In this document: piece after piece, positions 60,468 to 64,000 of the stretch
Layout of the letters: every line of letters begins with the position of its first letter
Position numbering within the stretch: position 1 is the stretch's first letter
From: Streptomyces fungicidicus
GTDB lineage: Bacteria; Actinomycetota; Actinomycetes; Streptomycetales; Streptomycetaceae
NCBI RefSeq assembly: GCF_003665435.1
Contig: NZ_CP023408.1
Location: forward strand, 248,001-312,000
Length of the DNA: 64,000 bases
Direction: 5' to 3'
Notes under the pieces: generated by a model
What the model saw: only the letters and a program-made list of their open reading frames with translations
Databases searched by the model: none
Told to the model about the DNA's origin: nothing
Position numbers and translations under genes: made by a program

Positions 60468-61514
60468 ATGCGCGGACTCGTCTATCACGGCCCCGGACGG
60501 ACCTCGTGGGACACGGTCCCCGATCCCGCGATCGAGGAGGACACCGACGCGATCGTGCGCGTCGACGCGACCACCGTCTGCGGAAGCGATCTGCACATCC
60601 GGCGGGGCGACCTCCCCGAGGTGGAACCGGGGACGGTCCTCGGCCACGAGGCCGTCGGCGAGGTGGTGGAGACCGGCCGGGGGGTGCACACCCGGCGCCC
60701 GGGACACCAGGTGATCGTGTCGTCCGTGTCGGCCTGCGGGCACTGCCCGCCCTGCCGCGACGCCATGTACGGACAGTGCCGGGGCGGCGGCGGATGGATC
60801 CTGGGCCAGCAGATCAACGGGACACAGGCCGAGTTCGTCCGCGTCCCGTTCGCCGACTCCTCCACCCACCGCCGGCCCCCGTACCTCCCGCTCGACGAGG
60901 CGGTCCTGCTCGCCGAACTCCTCCCGACCGCCTACGAGGTCGGGGTGCGCAACGGGCACGTGGGCCCGGGGGACACCGTCGTCGTGGTGGGCGCGGGTCC
61001 CGTGGGCCTCGCCGCGGTGATCCTGGCCCGCCTCTACTCACCCCGGCGGATCGTCGCGGTGGACCTCTCCCCGTCCCGACTGGCGTCCGCCACCCGTATG
61101 GGCGCCCATGCCGCCGAACTGCCCGGCCGGATGGTCGCCGACGTGTCCGAGGGACCCGGCGCCGACGTCGTCATCGAGGCCGCGGGCGACCCGGAGAGCT
61201 TCCTCCTGGCGACCCGCGTGGTGCGCGCCGGCGGGCACATCGCCAACATCGGCATGCACGGCGGGCCCGCCACCCTCCACCTCGAGGCCCTGTGGCGCAA
61301 GAACGTCACCATCAGCACCGGCCAGGTCGACACGTCCTCCACACCGTGGCTGCTCGACCTGCTGGCGTACGGACGTCTGACGGTCTTCCCACTGGTCACC
61401 CACCGGCTGCCCCTCGGGCACATGGAGGACGCCTACGAGGTCTTCGCGCACGGGCCGGAGACCGGCGCCCTCAAGGTGGTCCTCCACCGCGAGCTACCGG
61501 AACCGTCCGGGTAG
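60468..61514 (+). CDS. Zinc-dependent alcohol dehydrogenase (MDR family)
   Basis: A 348-residue oxidoreductase. Catalytic zinc ligands are Cys38 (TTVCGSDLH), His60 and Glu61 (GHEAVGE). Structural zinc cysteines are in CGHCPPCRDAMYGQC. The NAD(P) fold is VVVGAGPVGLAAVILA. The substrate is not clear; the fermentation-type role fits the hypoxia setting. ATG at 60468 follows GAGGGAG. It is separated by 104 bases from the kinase gene. Confidence 0.92.
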   Translation: MRGLVYHGPGRTSWDTVPDPAIEEDTDAIVRVDATTVCGSDLHIRRGDLPEVEPGTVLGHEAVGEVVETGRGVHTRRPGHQVIVSSVSACGHCPPCRDAMYGQCRGGGGWILGQQINGTQAEFVRVPFADSSTHRRPPYLPLDEAVLLAELLPTAYEVGVRNGHVGPGDTVVVVGAGPVGLAAVILARLYSPRRIVAVDLSPSRLASATRMGAHAAELPGRMVADVSEGPGADVVIEAAGDPESFLLATRVVRAGGHIANIGMHGGPATLHLEALWRKNVTISTGQVDTSSTPWLLDLLAYGRLTVFPLVTHRLPLGHMEDAYEVFAHGPETGALKVVLHRELPEPSG

Positions 61515-61544
61515 CCGGTCCTCCGGTCCGCCCGGGCACACCCC

Positions 61545-61790
61545 TCACCTCACCCGGGCGACGAGGAAGTCGGCACTCCCGGAGAGCGTGGTGAGCAGCG
61601 GGGCGTCCGCGTCGTCGATGCGCACACCGGTGCGTTCGCCGAGGATCTCGATGTAGGAGAGGAAGTCGAGCGAGTCCATCTCCAGCGCGTCCCGGAACGT
61701 GTCGTCGGGACCCAGCGCGGCCAGGTCGGCGTCGGGGACGACCTGGGTGATCGTCTCCCTGACCACGGCGAGGGCGTCGGTTCGGTTCAC
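61545..61790 (-). CDS. Acyl carrier protein coupled to a 2-oxo-acid dehydrogenase operon
   Basis: An 81-residue ACP. The phosphopantetheine serine is Ser40 in LEMDSLDFLSYIE. GTG at 61790 overlaps the E2 stop (GTGA), so E2 and ACP are made together. There is no fatty-acid or polyketide synthase gene beside it. It may receive the acyl group from the E2 subunit, as in glycolyl-ACP systems of some natural-product pathways; this is inference. Confidence 0.88.
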   Translation of the reverse strand: MNRTDALAVVRETITQVVPDADLAALGPDDTFRDALEMDSLDFLSYIEILGERTGVRIDDADAPLLTTLSGSADFLVARVR

Positions 61791-63151
61791 AGCTCCTCCG
61801 GTTTCTGCAGGAGACGGTCGACCGCGGTGAGGTAGCGGGCCCCGACGGCGCCGTCCGTCGCCCGGTGGTCCGCCGAGAGGGTGACGGTGACGACCGGCCG
61901 CACACCCAGCAGCCCGTCGACCGCCCACGGCCGGTCGGCGACCCGCCCGAAGCCGACCAGGGCAACCTGCGGCGGATGGATGACGCCGAACACGGTCTCC
62001 ACGCCCTGGTCGCCCAGGTTGGTGACCGTGAGGGTGGCGTCGGACACCTCGGAACCGCGCAGCCTGCCGGTGCGGGCGCGGGTGACCAGATCCTTGAGCG
62101 CGCCCATCAGCGCGGGCAGGTCCAGCGTGTCGGCCCCGTGCAGCACGGGGGCGATGAGCCCGCCGCCGCGCAGGGACACCGCCACGCCGAGATGGACGCC
62201 CTCGCCCGCGGTGAAACGGTCGTCGGTCCAGAAGCCGTTGAGCGCGGGCACCTCGCGCGCCGCGAGGGCGGCCGCCTTGAGCAGCAGGGCCGCCGGAAGC
62301 AGTCGTTCCGCCATCGGGCCGCGCCGGTTGTGGTCGTGGAGCCAGTCCATGGAGACCGCCATGTCGACGGTGGTGGACAGGTAGTAGTGCGGTATGTCCC
62401 GGTTGGCGCGGGTCATGAGCCGGGCGATCGCTTGGCGCATCCCCGGAGCCTGCTCCCCGGGAGGGCGGGAGGGGCGCACGGACGCCGCGGCCGGGGGAGG
62501 CGGCGGGGGCGGGGCGGCACCTCCGGGGGCCGCCCCGCCCACGTCCTCGGCGCGGATGACGGAATCCCTTCCGGTGCCGGTCACCGAGGCCAGGTCGACG
62601 CCCAGTTCGGCGGCTCGCCGGCGGGCCAGGGGGGTGGCCCGCACCCGTGGGGACCGGGCCGTGTCCGTCGCCGCCCGTTCGATGTCGGCCCGGGTGACAC
62701 GCCCGGCCGGCCCGGTGCCGTGCAGGGCCGTGAGATCGACGCCGCGCCGTTCCGCGAGGCGCCGGATCAGCGGGCCCGTCCCGCCGACCTCGCCGTCCCC
62801 GCCGGCGGGTTCCGGTCCAGGGGCCGGCTCGGGCTCGGCTGGTTCCTGGGGTGCGGGAGGCGTGACCGGGTGTTTCTGCCGTTTCCCACGGCCCTCCGGT
62901 TCCCGGCGCGCTCCCTCCGCCGGTTCGATCAGCGCGAGCGGAGTGCCCACCGGCACCGTCGCGCCCGGTTCGACGAGCAGCCGTCCCATCGCCCCGCTCT
63001 CGAAGCACTCCACCTCGATCGTGGACTTCGCCGTCTCGACGACCGCGACCGGATCGCCCTTGCGGAGCGGGTCGCCGGGTGCCACGAGCCACTCCACGAG
63101 CGTGCCCTCGTCCATGTCGGCGCCGAGTGACGGCATGGTGAACTCGCCCAT
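61787..63151 (-). CDS. Dihydrolipoyl acyltransferase (E2) with two subunit-binding domains
   Basis: A 454-residue E2. One lipoyl domain has Lys42 in VETAKSTIEVE. Two peripheral subunit-binding modules follow (PLIRRLAERRGVDLTALHGTGPAGRV; PLARRRAAELGVDLASVTGTGRDSVI) where most E2 proteins have one, separated by a Pro/Glu-rich linker and followed by a PPPPPPP linker. The catalytic domain ends with the active-site motif DHRATDG (428-434). It accepts an acyl group from E1 onto lipoate. ATG at 63151 lies two bases after the E1beta stop. Confidence 0.93.
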   Translation of the reverse strand: MGEFTMPSLGADMDEGTLVEWLVAPGDPLRKGDPVAVVETAKSTIEVECFESGAMGRLLVEPGATVPVGTPLALIEPAEGARREPEGRGKRQKHPVTPPAPQEPAEPEPAPGPEPAGGDGEVGGTGPLIRRLAERRGVDLTALHGTGPAGRVTRADIERAATDTARSPRVRATPLARRRAAELGVDLASVTGTGRDSVIRAEDVGGAAPGGAAPPPPPPPAAASVRPSRPPGEQAPGMRQAIARLMTRANRDIPHYYLSTTVDMAVSMDWLHDHNRRGPMAERLLPAALLLKAAALAAREVPALNGFWTDDRFTAGEGVHLGVAVSLRGGGLIAPVLHGADTLDLPALMGALKDLVTRARTGRLRGSEVSDATLTVTNLGDQGVETVFGVIHPPQVALVGFGRVADRPWAVDGLLGVRPVVTVTLSADHRATDGAVGARYLTAVDRLLQKPEEL

Positions 63152-63153
63152 GG

Positions 63154-64000
63154 TCAGCCCACCGCCCGGTGTGCCGCCGCGACGATCCCGGCGGTCTGCG
63201 GCAGGGCGGCCTCCTCCAGGCGCCTGGCGTACGGAATGGGCACCTCGGCACCGCACACCCGCTCCACGGGGGCGTCCAGCTCGTAGAACGACTCCTCGGC
63301 GAGGCGGGCGGACAGCTCGGCGGCGACGCTCCCGGTGCGCCACGCCTCGTCGACGACCACCGCACGGTGGGTCCGGGCCACGGAGGCGGCGACGGTCCCG
63401 GCGTCGAGGGGCCGCAGCGTGCGCAGGTCGACCACCTCCGCGTCGACACCGTCGGCGGCCAGCTCGTCCGCGGCCGCGAACATCTTGGGCAGCGAACCGC
63501 CGTACGTGATGAGGGAGACGGCGTCGCCGGGCCTGCGGACCGCCGCGTGGTCCAGATCCACGGAGGCGGCCTGCGGGGCGAGCGGGCCGGAGGCGTTGTA
63601 GAGGCTGCCGTGCTCGAAGATCACCACGGGGTCGGGGTCGGCGAGCGCCGGGGCGAGCATGTGGCGCGCGTCCTCGAGCGTCGCCGGGGCGAGGACGCGG
63701 ATGCCGGGAATGTGCGCGTAGAAGCTCTCCAGACTGTGCGAGTGCTGCGCCGCGAGCTGCCGTCCCGCGCCCGTCGTCATCCGGATGACCAGCGGGACGG
63801 GCAGCTGGCCGCCCGACATGTGCAGCAGGGTGGCGGCGTTGTTCAGGATCTGGTCCAGGGCGAGCAGACTGAAGTTGACGGTCATGATCTCCACGATCGG
63901 CCGCATGCCGGCCAGCGCGGCCCCGATGCCGGCGCCCACGAAGGCGGACTCCGAGAGCGGGGTGTCCCGGACCCGGTCCGGGCCGAACTCCTCCAGCAGA
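63154..64000 (-). CDS. 2-oxo-acid dehydrogenase E1 beta subunit; N-terminus beyond window edge
   Basis: About 281 codons of the beta subunit of an E1 component, thiamine-diphosphate dependent. Typical blocks are DTPLSESAFVGAGIGAAL, PIVEIMTVNFSLLALDQI, RMTTGAGRQLAAQHSHSLE, VDLRTLRPLD and AVVVDEAWRTGS. The 5' end runs out of the window, where E1alpha is expected. The window has no E3 gene, so lipoamide dehydrogenase would be supplied from elsewhere. The oxo-acid used cannot be told from this sequence. Confidence 0.92.
   Translation of the reverse strand, partial: LLEEFGPDRVRDTPLSESAFVGAGIGAALAGMRPIVEIMTVNFSLLALDQILNNAATLLHMSGGQLPVPLVIRMTTGAGRQLAAQHSHSLESFYAHIPGIRVLAPATLEDARHMLAPALADPDPVVIFEHGSLYNASGPLAPQAASVDLDHAAVRRPGDAVSLITYGGSLPKMFAAADELAADGVDAEVVDLRTLRPLDAGTVAASVARTHRAVVVDEAWRTGSVAAELSARLAEESFYELDAPVERVCGAEVPIPYARRLEEAALPQTAGIVAAAHRAVG

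Overview
The window is high-GC actinobacterial DNA and almost certainly a Streptomyces chromosome. Third codon positions are nearly all G or C. Starts are often GTG or TTG, and genes repeatedly overlap by ATGA or GTGA. The left end carries a spore-pigment type II polyketide locus with the gene order of Streptomyces whiE. No rRNA, tRNA, CRISPR array, insertion sequence, integrase or attachment site was recognised. All product names come from reading motifs by eye, not from database searches.

Layout. 1-4.7 kb: whiE-type locus (ketosynthase alpha, cupin, SchA/CurD-like protein, and a divergent FAD hydroxylase). 4.7-8.7 kb: hypothetical protein, a long-form GAPDH, an SseB-like protein, a MarR regulator and a VOC protein. 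8.8-16.9 kb: a galactan system. It has a LacI regulator, an ABC sugar importer (two permeases and a lipoprotein), a divergent GH42 beta-galactosidase and a secreted GH53 endo-galactanase. A LacI-type operator lies on the shared promoter. 17.0-18.5 kb: small HTH protein, then crcB - DUF190 - crcB fluoride export genes. 18.5-31.8 kb: desaturase, GntR plus asparaginase, D-Ala-D-Ala carboxypeptidase, SnoaL protein, two methyltransferases, acetyl-xylan-type esterase, an Rv1733c-like membrane protein, a MarR / molybdopterin / flavin reductase module, and a PAS-GAF-PP2C phosphatase. 31.9-34.6 kb: an OYE-type dienoyl-CoA reductase with a PadR regulator and a 30-bp perfect palindrome. 34.8-37.7 kb: three exported proteins, including a GH75 chitosanase. 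37.7-39.8 kb: the PTS-type dihydroxyacetone kinase (DhaM, DhaL, DhaK). 40.0-45.6 kb: a hydroxyproline catabolic operon (three-part dehydrogenase, deaminase, epimerase) with a GntR regulator.

45.7-64 kb is the most distinctive part. It gathers homologues of many genes of the mycobacterial DosR/DevR dormancy regulon in one block: three tandem universal stress proteins, a CtpF-like P-type ATPase, an Acg-like nitroreductase, an Hsp20, a DUF1876 protein, nicotinate phosphoribosyltransferase, an Rv1733c-like protein, an Rv2004c-like kinase and a BON-domain remnant. Two promoter regions carry nearly identical 14-bp boxes, GGG(A/C)CCTTCGGCCC, close to the mycobacterial DosR box. The ATPase is translationally coupled to two TrkA/RCK proteins with no channel gene beside them. 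The right end is a 2-oxo-acid dehydrogenase E1beta-E2 operon ending in an acyl carrier protein, an arrangement not expected of a housekeeping pyruvate dehydrogenase. Two side-by-side gene fragments at 45.8-46.3 kb show that this block has suffered a deletion.
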